DNA of 64,000 bases from Acheta domesticus (lineage: Eukaryota > Arthropoda > Insecta > Orthoptera > Gryllidae). Both the position numbers and the translations under genes were made by a program. The stretch is from positions 135,848,950 to 135,912,949 of the forward strand of contig JAHLJT010009436.1 in NCBI GenBank assembly GCA_031308135.1, given 5' to 3'. Below are positions 45,334 to 56,320 of this stretch, piece after piece (positions within the stretch are counted from its first letter, which is position 1; the number at the start of each line of letters is the position of its first letter). Under the pieces are notes generated by a model. The model had not been told where the DNA came from, did not search any database, and worked only from the letters and a program-made list of their open reading frames with translations.

Positions 45334-45760
45334 GAAAAATGGGGCGTTGGGAAGGGAGGAATTTGGAATTCAAAGTAAGCTGTTTTTGACTGAAAAGAAA
45401 AAGGTAAACCCAAAAAAGTGAAAGAGGGAGGGAGAGAGAGGGTGGGAGAGAGAAAGGGAGAGGGAGAGAGAAAGAGGGAGGGAGAAAGAAAGAGGGAGGG
45501 AGAGAGAAAGAGGGAGGGAGAGAGAAAGAGGGAGGGGAGGAGAGAAAGAGGGAGGGAGAGAGAAAGAGGGGAAATGGGAAAGAGGGAAAAATGGGGCGTT
45601 GGGAAGGGAGGAATTTGGAATTCAAAGTAAGCTGTTTACAAAGAACAAGTAAAGTAAGTAACAAGTAAAGTAAGTTACAAAGAAAAGTGAAACCCAAAAA
45701 GTGAAAGAGGGAGGGAGAGAGAGGGTGGGAGAGAGAAAGGGGGTGGGAGAGAGAAAGAGG
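45334..45760. repeat. Tandem duplication of a 252-283-bp unit with purine arrays
   Basis: GAAAAATGGGGCGTTGGGAA and the next 30 bp occur at 45334 and again at 45586. The following GTGAAAGAGGGAGGGAGAGA phrase occurs at 45418 and 45701. The second unit carries about 31 extra bases rich in AAGTAAAGTAAG. Confidence 0.9.
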
Positions 45761-46095
45761 GAGGGAGAGAGAAAGAGGGAGAGAGAGAAAGAGGGAGGAG
45801 AGAGAAAGAGGGAGAGAGAGAAAGAGGGAGAGAGAGGGAGGGAGAGAGAGGGAGGGAGAGAGAGGGAGGGAGAGAGAGGGAGGGAGAGAGAGGGAGGGAG
45901 AGAGAGGGAGGGAGAGAGAGGGAGGGAGAGAGAGGGAGGGAGAGAGAGGGAGGGAGAGAGAGGGAGGGAGAGAGAGGGAGGGAGAGAGAGGGAGGGAGAG
46001 AGAGGGAGGGAGAGAGAGGGAGGGAGAGAGAGGGAGGGAGAGAGAGGGAGGGAGAGAGAGGGAGGGAGAGACAGGGAGGGAGAGAGACGGAGAGA
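45418..46095. repeat. Purine minisatellite, 14-bp unit GGAGGGAGAGAGAG
   Basis: The array is G/A only over several hundred bp. From about 45833 to 46075 it settles into near-perfect 14-bp units, some 17 copies. Before that, AGAGAAAGAGGGAGGG units are less regular. The 412-, 286- and 160-codon minus frames and the 144-codon plus frame over this array are its translations in different frames and not genes. Confidence 0.95.
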
Positions 46096-46139
46096 CAGAA
46101 CGGACATGCATACAGACAGGAGAGACGTATTGTGATAAA

Positions 46140-46850
46140 GTAAATGGAATGAAGCAAAAAGGTGAGTCGTAAGGTTGCACAAACGAGAAACGGTGGGAGT
46201 TGAACGTTTTGCTGTTGGGAGTGTGTGGTGGAGTGGAGGGTGGCGGTACGTTAGGGAGTTGGGGCAACGGCGAATACTTGGGTGAAAGCGGTGGGAGCGG
46301 GCATGGGCGGGGAGTAGCGCGATTAACGGGCGGAGCGTCGCCGTGACGCGGTTATGCATGTTTCTCCAGGGCATTACGGGCATTAGCGGGCCGCTCGGGG
46401 TCAGGCGCCAGCTGGGTCCGCAGCTCTGTCGTTGCACCCGGTCGTCTAGCGCCGCCACCGCCACCACCATCCCTCCCCCCACCCACCATCCGCTAGCGCC
46501 GCCACCGCTGCCGACGAGAGTTATGTAGTACGCGGAGGTTTACAGCGGAAGTTTGAACCCGTGGAGAGTGCTGTGGCGAACGTTGCCCGCCGCTACCCTG
46601 CTGTTCGGAGATTCCGCTGGGACGTGGTGACGGTGGTGGCTCCGGCGCCGTTGAGGCGGCGGATGTGCCAGTGGAGGAGGTGGCTATCGAGATGTCGGCG
46701 GTGGCGGAGAAGCAGTGGGGATGGGGCGGAAATGGTGCAGATGTCGTCGAATACAAGAAGAGCGTCAGTAAAGAGAGATATGTGAGGGAGAAATGAATTC
46801 GGATGGGCAGACGGAATCAGAACAAGGTATGGCGAGTCCAGCGAGGCAGT
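46140..46850. other. GC-rich island
   Basis: This mixed CpG-rich sequence contains a GCCGCCACCGCCACCACC run at 46452-46469. Open frames are short or low complexity. No gene supported. Confidence 0.35.
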
Positions 46851-46908
46851 TGTGGGCGGGCAAGGGTGGGCAAGAGCAAGGCGCGGTGGGTGGACAAGGG
46901 TGAGCAAG

Positions 46909-47068
46909 AATGGGCAAGGGTGGGCAAGGGCGGGCAAGGGCGGGCAAGGGCGGGCAAGTGCGGGCATGGACGGGCAAGAGCGGGAAAGGGCGGGCAATGG
47001 CGGGCAAGGGCGGGCAAGGGCGGGCAAGGGCGGGCAAGAGCGGGCAAGGGCGGGCAAGGGCGGGTAGG
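46909..47068 (+). repeat. GGGCGGGCAA minisatellite, 10-bp unit
   Basis: Sixteen 10-bp units follow in exact register with a few substitutions. On the flanks (from about 46850) the register is looser. Long Ala/Cys/Pro or Gly/Arg/Ala frames on both strands are repeat translations. The G-tracts could form quadruplexes. Confidence 0.95.
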
Positions 47069-47260
47069 GCGTGGAAGATGGAATGGCCAAGGGGCGCGAA
47101 TGGGAGGAGAGAGCGTGAGATTGCGGCGGCTGTGTAACTGCAGATGTCCTGGCAGACGACCTGGGGAGGAGTGTTCACGAAGGGGTAATGGCAATGAAGA
47201 AAATGTGGTGATGGAGAGTGTTGGCAGCAATATCAACGGCCTGCGTACGAGCTAAAGCGG

Positions 47261-47834
47261 TGTTCCCACAGCCGTCAGTTTATTACCTGTCTAGTCTCCG
47301 AGGTTTAGCCGAAAACCATATTTGCTTTAGCGTTTCATGTTATGTGTCAGACATCGTACTAACAGAGCTGCGCAGACCTCTGTAGCTTCGAGCTCTGTGT
47401 GCGAACTTTTACATATTTAATAAAAGTTTTTAATTTTCAAATATGAAATGAAATTATCCTTATTTATTCTTTATCAATAGTGTCAAAGTTATTATTGATA
47501 AATAGATTAATTCTTTCCGCTGGTAATCAGAGCGAAAAGTCACCGCTGGCGATCAGAGCACGAGAGTATTTTCTTTTATTTTTGGAATTTAAAGGCACAG
47601 AATGTACAAGCAATTAGACGTGGCCTGCTATTTAAACAGTTAACTCCACTTCAGTATTTTTATTTCATAGAAACGCATGAGAATGACCAATTCGCATAAT
47701 GCTGACCCATGAATGGAATGGATATTAGTTGATTGATTTCGACGGTAACTGGTGCCAAGGATTGAGCAATCCAACATAGAAGAATTTAAAATGCCCTTTC
47801 TTGATAGGTGCAAGGGGAAGCGTAAGTTGGGACC
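47261..47834. other. AT-rich non-coding stretch
   Basis: Nothing recognisable. GCTGG(T/C)(A/G)ATCAGAGC words at about 47519 and 47544 form a small duplication. Confidence 0.45.
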
Positions 47835-48130
47835 CTCGGAGATGATTATTCGCCAGTGATCCCGTTTCTCAGGCCGACTCCTCCCCTCGTCCTGGCGCGG
47901 ACGTCTGCTGACGTCGGCGGGCCGCAGCCCCCGCAGCCCTGACCAATATCCGCCGTCTGCGCGCCTCCGGCCCGTCGTCTCTTCCACGCCCCTCACTCCA
48001 GACCCTTCTGCGACACTGCGCCTGTCACATTCCCCGTGAGCGAGACGGTCTACTTTGACGGCCACTAGACTGGGAATCAGAGGCGCCTCGTCGTGTATAA
48101 TTTGGTGCGCTCGATTTGAGCCTCCCTCCA
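47835..48130. other. GC-rich island
   Basis: This CpG-rich block contains GCGGACGTCTGCTGACGTCG. A minus-strand frame of 163 codons extends beyond it, but it starts at a non-ATG codon and has no recognisable domain. Confidence 0.35.
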
Positions 48131-48689
48131 AAAAGTATCAATGATTTTCTCTTCTAGAGATTATTTTATATTTTGGAATATTATATTTCAATTAGGGAGA
48201 ATTTTTAGTACTGATTCGTGTTTGGAAAAATAGTAAGAAAGGTGAACAACGAACGCGGGAGAGAATGACCACATTCAGCTTTTCATTGACTTTTAATCAA
48301 TTATTTTTTTCACTGGTCATTCTGAATCAGCAATATTATTGTTCTCAGTACTTCTTATTTGGATTGGGTTTCACATTTAATTTGTTACATATACGTTGCA
48401 ATCGTATGAAAAAGTGAATAAATATATTTATGTGTATTTCGTTGACTAACATTTCAATAGATAACTTTCGTTTCTTAGTCGAGAGTTCACTGAACTTAGA
48501 TTGATAAGATGAAAATTTTGATGCAAAAAATTCAACGGTTAATTTCAGAAATGACCATTTTCAACGTTTTAAGTAAATTTATATTTTTTTCTTTGGTTTA
48601 GTAGTGACGTATGCAATCATTTTCGAATCCCCCTAACAAAACTTTACATTGAAAATTCACATTTCATTGACTATTAAAGAACAACTTGA

Positions 48690-48925
48690 TTCTGGTTTGA
48701 CGTTCTCGTACCACATACGCTTACACGGAACGTTCACCCTTCAGCGATCGGCACACTCCTACCGTCTGCTCTTCGCTCGCCCGCTCACTCGCCAGACTCT
48801 CGCCACTGCAGCGCCGTCCGACCATAAATCGGAGCTAAAAGGAAATAGCTCCATTTACCAGATGATAGATGGAAAGCTTTTCGAAAAGAACCCCTGTGGA
48901 ATTTATGGAAGCATCGCCCGTTACG
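48690..48925. promoter_or_regulatory. Candidate conserved non-coding element
   Basis: This balanced block contains CGACCATAAATCGGAGC, an imperfect palindrome around a CATAAA core of the Hox/Caudal type, and AAAAGGAAATAGCTCC. A 96-codon frame crosses it, which I cannot link to a protein. The regulatory reading is inference. Confidence 0.15.
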
Positions 48926-49144
48926 CAGGTCTGAATTAAATCGTATTTTTTTGCGGTACTATCTCGTAATGTTGGGCGCAAGAAATGAAAACATGCAATT
49001 TATACTTCATAACCGTAAAAAAATTCGCTGCACGCTAATAAAAAATGACGACGGACGATTCGGAGTTGGCATGCCCTGGAAGATGAACGGTGAGTGTCGG
49101 GAAGACTCTGGGTTGAGAACTAATAACGCGGGATGTGACGAGTG

Positions 49145-49560
49145 ACGTATAAAAAGTAAACATACGAGGGAGGCGGAGGAAGAGAAACGAGGAACAAGGA
49201 AGAAGACCGAGAGGCGAGAGAAAAGGGCTCGTGACTGGCGTTGGGTGGCGGGCAGCGGGCGGCAGGCAGCGGGGGTGGCGGTAGGCGGCAGTGGGCGGTT
49301 GGGGATGGGCAGAGGGTAGAGGTTGGCGATGGCAGCGGAGAGCGGAGGCGGCGGGCTGCGGGTGGCTGGCAGAGGTAGGCAGCGGCGGGCCGTGGGCGGC
49401 GGGCAGCCGGTGCGAGGCCCGTGCTTGACGTGCGGTATTTTACTGCCTGATGGTCGTAAACGGCGATGGAGGAGACCGTACGCAAGCGGCCCTTCCCGCC
49501 GGTCGGCCCGGCCCTCTGGACGCGGCAGGACTTCGTTCCGGCCTGCGTAAGTTATGGCCC
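49145..49560. repeat. G-rich degenerate minisatellite and GC island
   Basis: Words such as GGCGGGCAGCGGGCGGCAGG and GGCGGCAGTGGGCGG recur irregularly between about 49235 and 49410. The distal part (49420-49560) is CpG-rich and not repetitive. Open frames on both strands are low complexity. Confidence 0.6.
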
Positions 49561-50170
49561 AGGGACGTTGAGGGAAGATTTTGGGTGGTGGTGATGGTAT
49601 GTTTGAGGTCTACATAAGACTTAGGAGGAAAATTATTAAATCATAAATCACAGTCAAGAATCATGGGAATTGTAAATTAAGCGCGGCAGCTAAATGGTAC
49701 TCGTATGTATGTATGACCCACGGTAGGAGTACAGATGCTTGATGATACTGGAAGAGGCCGAGAAGGTGGACTTTATTGCTGGTAACGCCCTCAGAAAGGA
49801 ATACGAAACAGAACATAAGCCAGTGTATACATCGAAGGTGGCTAGATAATGACAAATTGGAAGATGTTCAGGAAAGTGATGAGAAGAAAAATGAAGAAAA
49901 AGAGGAAGAAAACACAAATAATGAATCAGAACAAGAGACAAAGTGTCTGTGTGTGAGATAGAGTAAGTGAAAGAGAGCGATGGAGAAAGAAAAAAAGAAA
50001 TATAACAGTAAAAAGAATAGAAAATGAAAAGGCTAATAGTTGTGGAAATGTGCATAAATAATTCGAAAAATGTCTAAAGGAAACTGAAAAAACCTGACGA
50101 AAGATTTTTAAAAAATGTTTTGCGAAAAAAACCGTGTCAAAAGAATTCTGCAAGAGATGCGATTCGGATA
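49561..50170. other. Purine-rich, A-rich stretch
   Basis: 49860-50010 is rich in GAAGAAAAA words and gives Lys/Glu-rich or Phe/Leu-rich translations. No gene supported. Confidence 0.4.
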
Positions 50171-50720
50171 GGAAAAGACAAAGGCAAATGATAGCAAATC
50201 CACAATGAAACAAAAATGAAATAAAAAATGCGCCTGCGGCGATGAAGCACCTGCGGGTACGTGGAGCGGGGAGCCAACGCAGCGACCAACACAAGTGGCT
50301 TCAGAGGTGAATATTAGAAAAGAGTAGTAGGTTATAACGAAAAGGACGTAAAAAAGCTATTTGTAGAAGAAAATGGAATAATTAGAAATAAATTCATAGA
50401 GAATATAGAAAAATTTAGGAGAGAAGACAAATGAATAAACAGGTCACAAAGAGAAAGCCTTCAAATCCAAATAAGTGAGCACGATAATCAAGCAAATAAG
50501 TGAGCCAAGGAAGTGGGCAAGAGGAAACGAAAAAGAGCAAACGATAGTAAGATTCACAATGCATCAAAAATAAAATTGAATAGAACCAGTGGAAAACGGG
50601 ACAATGCTCTTGTTCGCGCAGGATGCTTGCGGTGACGATGCAGCAGCGGGCACTTGGAAGAGAGGGCGACACGAGAGAGACGCAGCGGCTGCGGGGGTGG
50701 GTGGCACGGGCGCGGGGGCG
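50170..50720. repeat. Imperfect tandem duplication, period about 350-400 bp
   Basis: CAAATGATAGCAAATCCACA at 50185 is echoed by CAAACGATAGTAAGATTCAC at 50538, each followed by AATG(A/C)A-CAAAAATAAA-like sequence. Then GATGAAGCACCTGCGGG at 50241 is echoed by GATGCAGCAGCGGG at 50637. Copies have diverged by substitutions and indels. Confidence 0.6.
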
Positions 50721-50724
50721 GCAC

Positions 50725-51030
50725 TCAACGACCCCCCCGGACAGCACGTGAATGGTCGTTGGGCGTGCGTCGAAGAGCCGCTGCCTGAGCTTTCACTCGA
50801 ATTGTGGCCACTCTTCGCGAATGAATTCTAATTGGTTATATGGAATTGACGAGGGAGGGGGAACGCTTCGATTAAATCGCCCACGTTGCGCGCCCATAAA
50901 ATTCGAACGAACGTCGCGGAATTGGAAAATGAAATGGAGCTTACGGTTGAGTTTATAGTAAGTGACGTGGAAAGAATTTGCGCGAAATTCGTCCATATGA
51001 AATTGGTTTTACGGTTCATAGCAGTTGCAT
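50725..51030. promoter_or_regulatory. Candidate conserved non-coding element
   Basis: A balanced block between a GC island and AT-rich DNA. It contains GAATGAATTCTAATTGG, CGATTAAATCGCC, GCGCCCATAAAATTCG and GTTTATAGTAAGTGACG. CATAAA and TTTATAG are Caudal/Abd-B-type words. The motifs are seen, while a binding role is inferred. Confidence 0.2.
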
Positions 51031-52669
51031 CGATGAACTCTTAACAACACGAGAAAGTTAATTGCGTTAAAGGGACCGAATTTTGGATATTTTCTTTACG
51101 TGATTATCTATTTTATGTGATAATACCGTACATCCCTGACCAATGGACCTAGATATTAAGCAATGTATACGCAATTTAACGACAATCAATACCTAAACAT
51201 GTTTTTCATAGACAAACTCTACTGAACACAATAAATTGGGAATAATGGGTATTATCTCGATTTAATTATCAATACAGCAAGGTATTGTACGCAGAGTTTG
51301 TTCATTACACATATTTTCTGCAGATGTATTCTGTTTAGTAATCCATTAGTTCTTTTGAGGTGTCAAGCATATTAAAGTTTCTGAAAATGTTTCTTTTGAA
51401 TTAGGTGGCATTTAATGCTGAACATAAAGGAAATTCTGTACAGTAGAAAGTACACCAACTTTCTTTTCATTGTAGATTAAAATTGCGTAATATTTCATTT
51501 GGAAAAGAACATTAAAGACAGTTAATGTTTTTTATGTAGACAATTGCTTTACCATTTCTACTTGTGCCTCTCAGTGAAGTGACAAGATACTAACTCGATT
51601 TCGTAGTTGTATTTATATTATCAACATTTTTCTGAATTAAACATGAAGTGTTTTTTCTTTCTCGTTTCATGGCCTCATACTTTGGGTGATCAGCACTACG
51701 CCAATAAAAATGGGTTAATTTCGTTTGACATGTACACTACTTTGGGTGTTGTTACATTGGCTAACATGAGTAAAGTTTTCTAACACAAATACTTCATTGA
51801 AAGAGCTCGATACTGAAACATTATCTCGTGATGCTTCCTCAGTTTAAGAATTAATGTGTTTGTGTTAGTGCTAACCTCGCACAAACAGTCGAATTCAAAG
51901 CAAGGATATTCTTTCGTTCATTCAATAAGTTCTAACCTTATTCTTGAGATTTTTATTAGCCTTCAGCAGTAAGGGCATGTACTACAATTTTTCGAAAATA
52001 TGAAAAAAGGTGAAATACAGACAAATTTTGAAAACCAATTATTTTCTCACAAACGGCTTCAAATTTTCTCTTACGCGTGTTTAGTTGAACATAAAGTTAT
52101 AAGAAATATACGTAAGAGGATATTATTGGAATTGCTTTTCGTGGAAGTGAGTAGATAATTATTTTGAAGATGATGGGGAACACATTAAAGATATGTGATA
52201 AAACAACGATAAGAGATTCGTCATTAGCACTGCCACACTTTGCCGTCGCTCACGTCCTATTTTAGTTGATGATTATAATTTGTTTATAATTAAATGCAAG
52301 ATCCACCAACTGCACCCGTTAATCGAACTCGTGCCTCTTGGTCTTATTCGTGGCACATACGTCTCTTGATATGTTTTTAACATATCCACCTTTTTCCGTT
52401 TCTAAACTTTCCCACTCTCCATATACCGAGATCATCCCTACCCCAAGCTTCAGTTCTCTTCATTACTATGGTTCACCACTTTCACTCTTTTAAGTCCTTC
52501 TTTCCATCTTCACACTTCTCCATCTGCCTGTAGACGCCACCCACCCAACCGCCCTCCCTAGTTTCACGCTCGTTTTCTCAGCGTCATTTACATTTCGCCC
52601 CCTCCCTCTTTCTCTCATTTTCTCCATCTTCCATCTCATCCCCTTTCTAGCCTTACCATTACCTGCGTG
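51031..52669. other. AT-rich stretch, then pyrimidine-rich from 52390
   Basis: No gene. 51985-52085 contains ACGGCTTCAAATTTTC, an echo of the repeat described at 1560-2210. 52390-52640 is rich in TTCC and CTCT words. Confidence 0.45.
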
Positions 52670-52790
52670 TGAGTGGGAAGAATGAATGTTACATGTTTTA
52701 GCTTAATGCTACTTCCCCCTGGTTTTCTGAGCGTTTTGTTCTGTATTTTTCATGAGGCTCCGGGTTCCGGGGCGTTGGTAACGAGCTTAC

Positions 52791-52884
52791 CTTGTATTCG
52801 GATGGTCCCGCATAAAATTCCCTTGGCCACTCTCCAAGTAGTTTCTCGTTTTTGCGAGGTAAACTCAGAAATTGCCCACTGGGA
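52791..52884 (-). other. Weak candidate exon (94 bp)
   Basis: On the minus strand TTATTTCTCTAACATATTCAAG resembles a polypyrimidine tract with AG acceptor directly before 52884, and AAG|GTAAGC at 52791/52790 is a good donor. Two of the three frames are open. One reads 31 codons, including LGEWPREFYAGPSEYK, that look protein-like, but I recognise no family. Flanking AT-rich DNA makes the local rise in complexity stand out. It could equally be a conserved non-coding block. Confidence 0.15.
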
Positions 52885-53224
52885 CTTGAATATGTTAGAG
52901 AAATAATTTATGTGCACTGCTTGATTAGAATTGTAAAGACAAAAGCTCCCGTTTTTGCAGATTTGTCCATAATGAGGTTTCCACAAAGTACCGTATTAAA
53001 TATTTACAAACGCAATCTTCGCCGCGTAAAATTTTATAAGCGCTGCGTCTTTTGCAAATTATCAGCAAAGTGTGGCTGGGGGATTACGAATATTAGAGCT
53101 TATCTTGAGAATATTCTGAAATCACAACTAAATACTCCAAAAAATTTGCTTGTATATATTTATAGGAAGAAGCACTATTCACAAGATTTTATAAATTGAA
53201 AATTTAATATTTTTATTTTCTGGC

Positions 53225-53700
53225 ATGCTACTTATATAGAGAAAGTATGGTAACGATGCTGCATAAAACGGCGATTTTTCGACAGAAAAACTCGTTTCAT
53301 AGGTCTCACAAATCCCAAAATTGGGCAATTATTGTTTTTATACGTAATAAATTACTTCTCTAACACGTTGTGGTATCAGAATTTACGTTTTGTGGGTACA
53401 GGTTAGCGAAAAATTAGTTTATGTCAAAATGTACATCTATCTCAACCTCGATCTGTCTGTTTGACTGTGCCTACCTCTCAGTATATCTGCTAACACTAGC
53501 ACCTAACATTTTCAGACATTTTTTTCCAAAATTTATGTTTCCCGAGAAGTGTGGATGGATCTGTCTTGCCTAATTTGAATATAATATTTTGATATTTGGA
53601 CGTACTTGACGTATCAACAACAATCTTAACTTTTTTCTCAGAACATTCCAAATTTTTAGACTACATTTTTTCTCGGATAGAGCAAAATTGCGGAATTTTT
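53225..53700 (-). repeat. Dispersed TIR-like repeat, diverged copy D
   Basis: In the orientation of copy B the landmarks follow in order: AGAGAAAGTATGGTAACGATGC, TTTTTCGACAGAAAA, TTACTTCTCTAACACGTTG, TATCAGAATTTACG, a CTGTCTGT tract, and CTAACACTAGCAC. Later parts are too diverged to align by eye. Confidence 0.55.
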
Positions 53701-54140
53701 ATTTTCATTGAAGGTACAAAGTATATACTGAATATAATTGAATTTGCATTCAATTGTGTGTTCACATGATCAGTGTTCCGCGAAATTTTCCTGTGGAAAA
53801 GGAATTTTCTTTGTAATTGCTATACTACTGTAGATGATTATTTGAAATTAAATAAATTAAGTGGAATAAAAGGAAGTAAATTTAGCACATTGCATTTATC
53901 TTTTCTGTGTCTTGTGTCATGTGTCTTTTCTGTGAAATATAATCTAAATTCAAAATACTCTAATACTTTTAGTCCGATAAAAGCAATAAATGCAAATTCC
54001 AATGAAGGCAGTTGCACCTATGAAAATGCACAATTGGCAGATCATTGTAATCCTTTCATTAAACCACACCGATATGAATAATTAAAATTAAACTCATGAA
54101 TATCGAAATACTTTTGTTATTCAATTTGTTTGGTTTATAG
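53701..54140. other. AT-rich stretch with a 102-codon frame
   Basis: The frame at 53773-54081 begins at GTG and contains a hydrophobic segment (LSFLCLVSCVFSV). I do not recognise a protein, and AT-rich DNA can give such strings by chance. It is noted because a donor-flanked segment lies just downstream. Confidence 0.15.
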
Positions 54141-54260
54141 GTATGAATTGACACCGGAGTGTGGACGATTCGACATTTTCTAGCTGCTGTAACTGGTGCT
54201 GCAAAAGCTGGACAATGCTGTTATTTTCCTACTAACACCGAAATTGTATTTCCGAGCGGG
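54141..54260 (+). other. Weak candidate exon (120 bp) with strong donor
   Basis: A T-rich tract ending TTTGGTTTATAG at 54140 and GCGGG|GTGAGT at 54260/54261 give plausible splice boundaries. All three frames contain a stop when the whole 120 bp is used. The longest open part (from 54147) gives about 38 codons ending in AGQCCYFPTNTEIVFPSG. With the acceptor as drawn it cannot be an internal coding exon. It may be untranslated or spurious. Confidence 0.12.
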
Positions 54261-54269
54261 GTGAGTCAA

Positions 54270-55580
54270 CTAAGTCAGTTCACCCTTTCATTTTCGGAAC
54301 GAAGAAGGATAGGAAGATCACAGCATATTTTATCTTTCCTTTGTTTTCTACTGTGAAGGTATAAGCTCAAATTTGATTTTTAGGTAAAACCTTAGTACTA
54401 AATTTTGTATTGTCAAAAAGAGCTTAAGAAAACGATTTCAAATATGTGCATATTTTCATATATAATAAAAACGTTGTTGTGAAAATAACGATTTCTCACG
54501 TTCATTGACTCCCGCCAATGGCCTGCAAATTTTTCCGTTACTCTGAAAGAGAAATTATAGAATTGATTATGTACGTGATGATATCTACCTAATATTATAA
54601 GGTTTAATAAGTGTTGAAAATTTTTTTTATTAAATGTCAAAGGCTGTATTGCAAGCATATGTTCTGAAATTGGTATAAGGTTTAACTGCATGGACACGCC
54701 AGGCTTGAACACGATAGAGAAAAATAACACTGAACATCGGTTTAAAAGAACACAAATTTGGAAGGATGGACACATTGAAATCCCCGATATAAAATACTCC
54801 AGTCGAATTCTACTTTGAAATAATCTTGTTGAGATTTTTAAAAATAAGCAGTACTATTTTCTAGGTTTCGAATATTCGATGATTTATAAACCTAAATATT
54901 ACTTGTTAACGTGATTTTTAATTTGAAATTTTAAAGATTCACTTGATTCAAGAATATTCAATAAATCCAATGCACGCCATAATGAAATATGTGAAAAAGA
55001 GACATTTTTATATTTCTTTTCTATCATAGTACGTTAAATGATATTTAAAACCTGTAGAATCATTGCAGTCTATGAGATGCAAAACCGTTATTATCCGTGT
55101 CAGGATTATTCTCTAGCAGATAATTCGGAACCATCTTATGAGAAGCAACATACAAATATTCAAATTCTACATACGTATTTTTATGCAGACAATATTCGTA
55201 TAAAGTTTTACTCAGTTTTGTGAATCAATTAAGTTATTCGGTTATCATACTTTGAGCGGATGAATAATTTTTATGAAGAAGTCTACGTACAAATTATATT
55301 CTATAAAATTAAATACATCTTTTCTGTAAAGGAATATTAGTTTCATGAATCCCCTTTAAAATTCAAAGGCAGATTGAAACCTCTTTTCACTTTATTATTT
55401 TCTAGTAACATCTTTGGATAACGTTTGAATAATTAAGGATGTCGATAATTCAAAGTTAGGCCCTAATGTTCAAACGATAATAAGCATTTTCTGCATGAAG
55501 ATATTTACTTCTGATTTTCTAACTTTTCAGAAGTACCACCCCCAATTCAAAGCATTGAGGTTTGGAAAAACATTCATCAA
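54270..55580. other. AT-rich non-coding stretch
   Basis: No supported feature. Confidence 0.5.
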
Positions 55581-55584
55581 AATT

Positions 55585-55900
55585 TAAGGGTACTTTACAT
55601 GAAACCCCCCCCGGACATTTTCAAAATTTTACGAAAAAGTCTCCAAATTTTTTCTTTAAATTTGTTGAAAGAATAGAGTAAAATACACTTATTAAGGTGG
55701 CATAGGTCCGATTTTCACGGTTAACTCTAAATTTTTGAAAATTGCAAACGTTTGAATTTTTTCGGCATATTCCTCCAACTACAAAATTTAAGATACAGAT
55801 TTTTTTTCAAATAAAATTTATTCACCAAACTGAGTTTTTTTCCTTAAGATTATGTACTATTTTTGGAAACGTTTAGTAGTTTTCGCGCATTATTGCATAC
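55585..55900 (-). repeat. Dispersed TIR-like repeat, partial copy E
   Basis: It aligns with the distal half of copy B: TTTACATGAAACCCC, GACATTTTC-AAATTTT, TTTTTTCGG, and CCAACTACAAAATTTAAGATA, the last matching B's ACAACTACAATATTAAAGATA. The proximal half, including the GGAC/AGAC tract, is absent. Confidence 0.5.
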
Positions 55901-56300
55901 AATATGTGCAATTGTAAAAAAATACGAAAACAAGATTTTCTCAAAAAAGGCTCAAAATTTTTTCTTTAAACTTTATATAATGCCATACAAAGTTTATTGA
56001 GAACTCAACTAGTATGTTCTGTGAAACGTTGCTAGCTATTGATAAACACTATTGTGTTTGTGAGTTAATGAGCTTAAAATGACTTCAAATGAAGTTTTTC
56101 GAAAGCTCAATACTTTTTTGTAAAACAGAGCTTCAAATTTCGTATTTTTAGTAGCGCTTAAACGCCATTTTCTTAAAAACGGCTCCAAATTTTTAAAATA
56201 AAATTGCCATTTAGGTCGAAGTTTTACTGTTGTTTAATATTCTAAAATAAATATTTTCGTTCTACCACTAGGAAAGCGAAAAATTAAGAAAATGTAAAAA
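55901..56300. repeat. AT-rich diverged repeat remnant
   Basis: AAAAAAGGCTCAAAATTTTTTC and AAAACGGCTCCAAATTTTTA show internal similarity, and the second also resembles 1560-2210. A 15-17-base A run ends near 56311. Confidence 0.35.
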
Positions 56301-56320
56301 AAAAAAAAAAAGTATTTTGG

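Noticed and set aside
45029..46482. Frames up to 412 codons over the purine array
   Set aside because: They are repeat translations (Ser/Leu/Pro or Glu/Arg/Gly) of the 14-bp array in all frames.
46593..47255. Frames of 137-165 codons with collagen-like or Pro/Ala/Cys repeats
   Set aside because: The repeated residues come directly from the 10-bp GGGCGGGCAA units, and 10 is not a multiple of three, so all frames give similar strings.
52852..53199. 115-codon AT-rich frame
   Set aside because: It has a non-ATG start, no domain, and Lys/Asn/Tyr/Ile bias expected of AT-rich DNA; it also overlaps the opposite-strand candidate exon.
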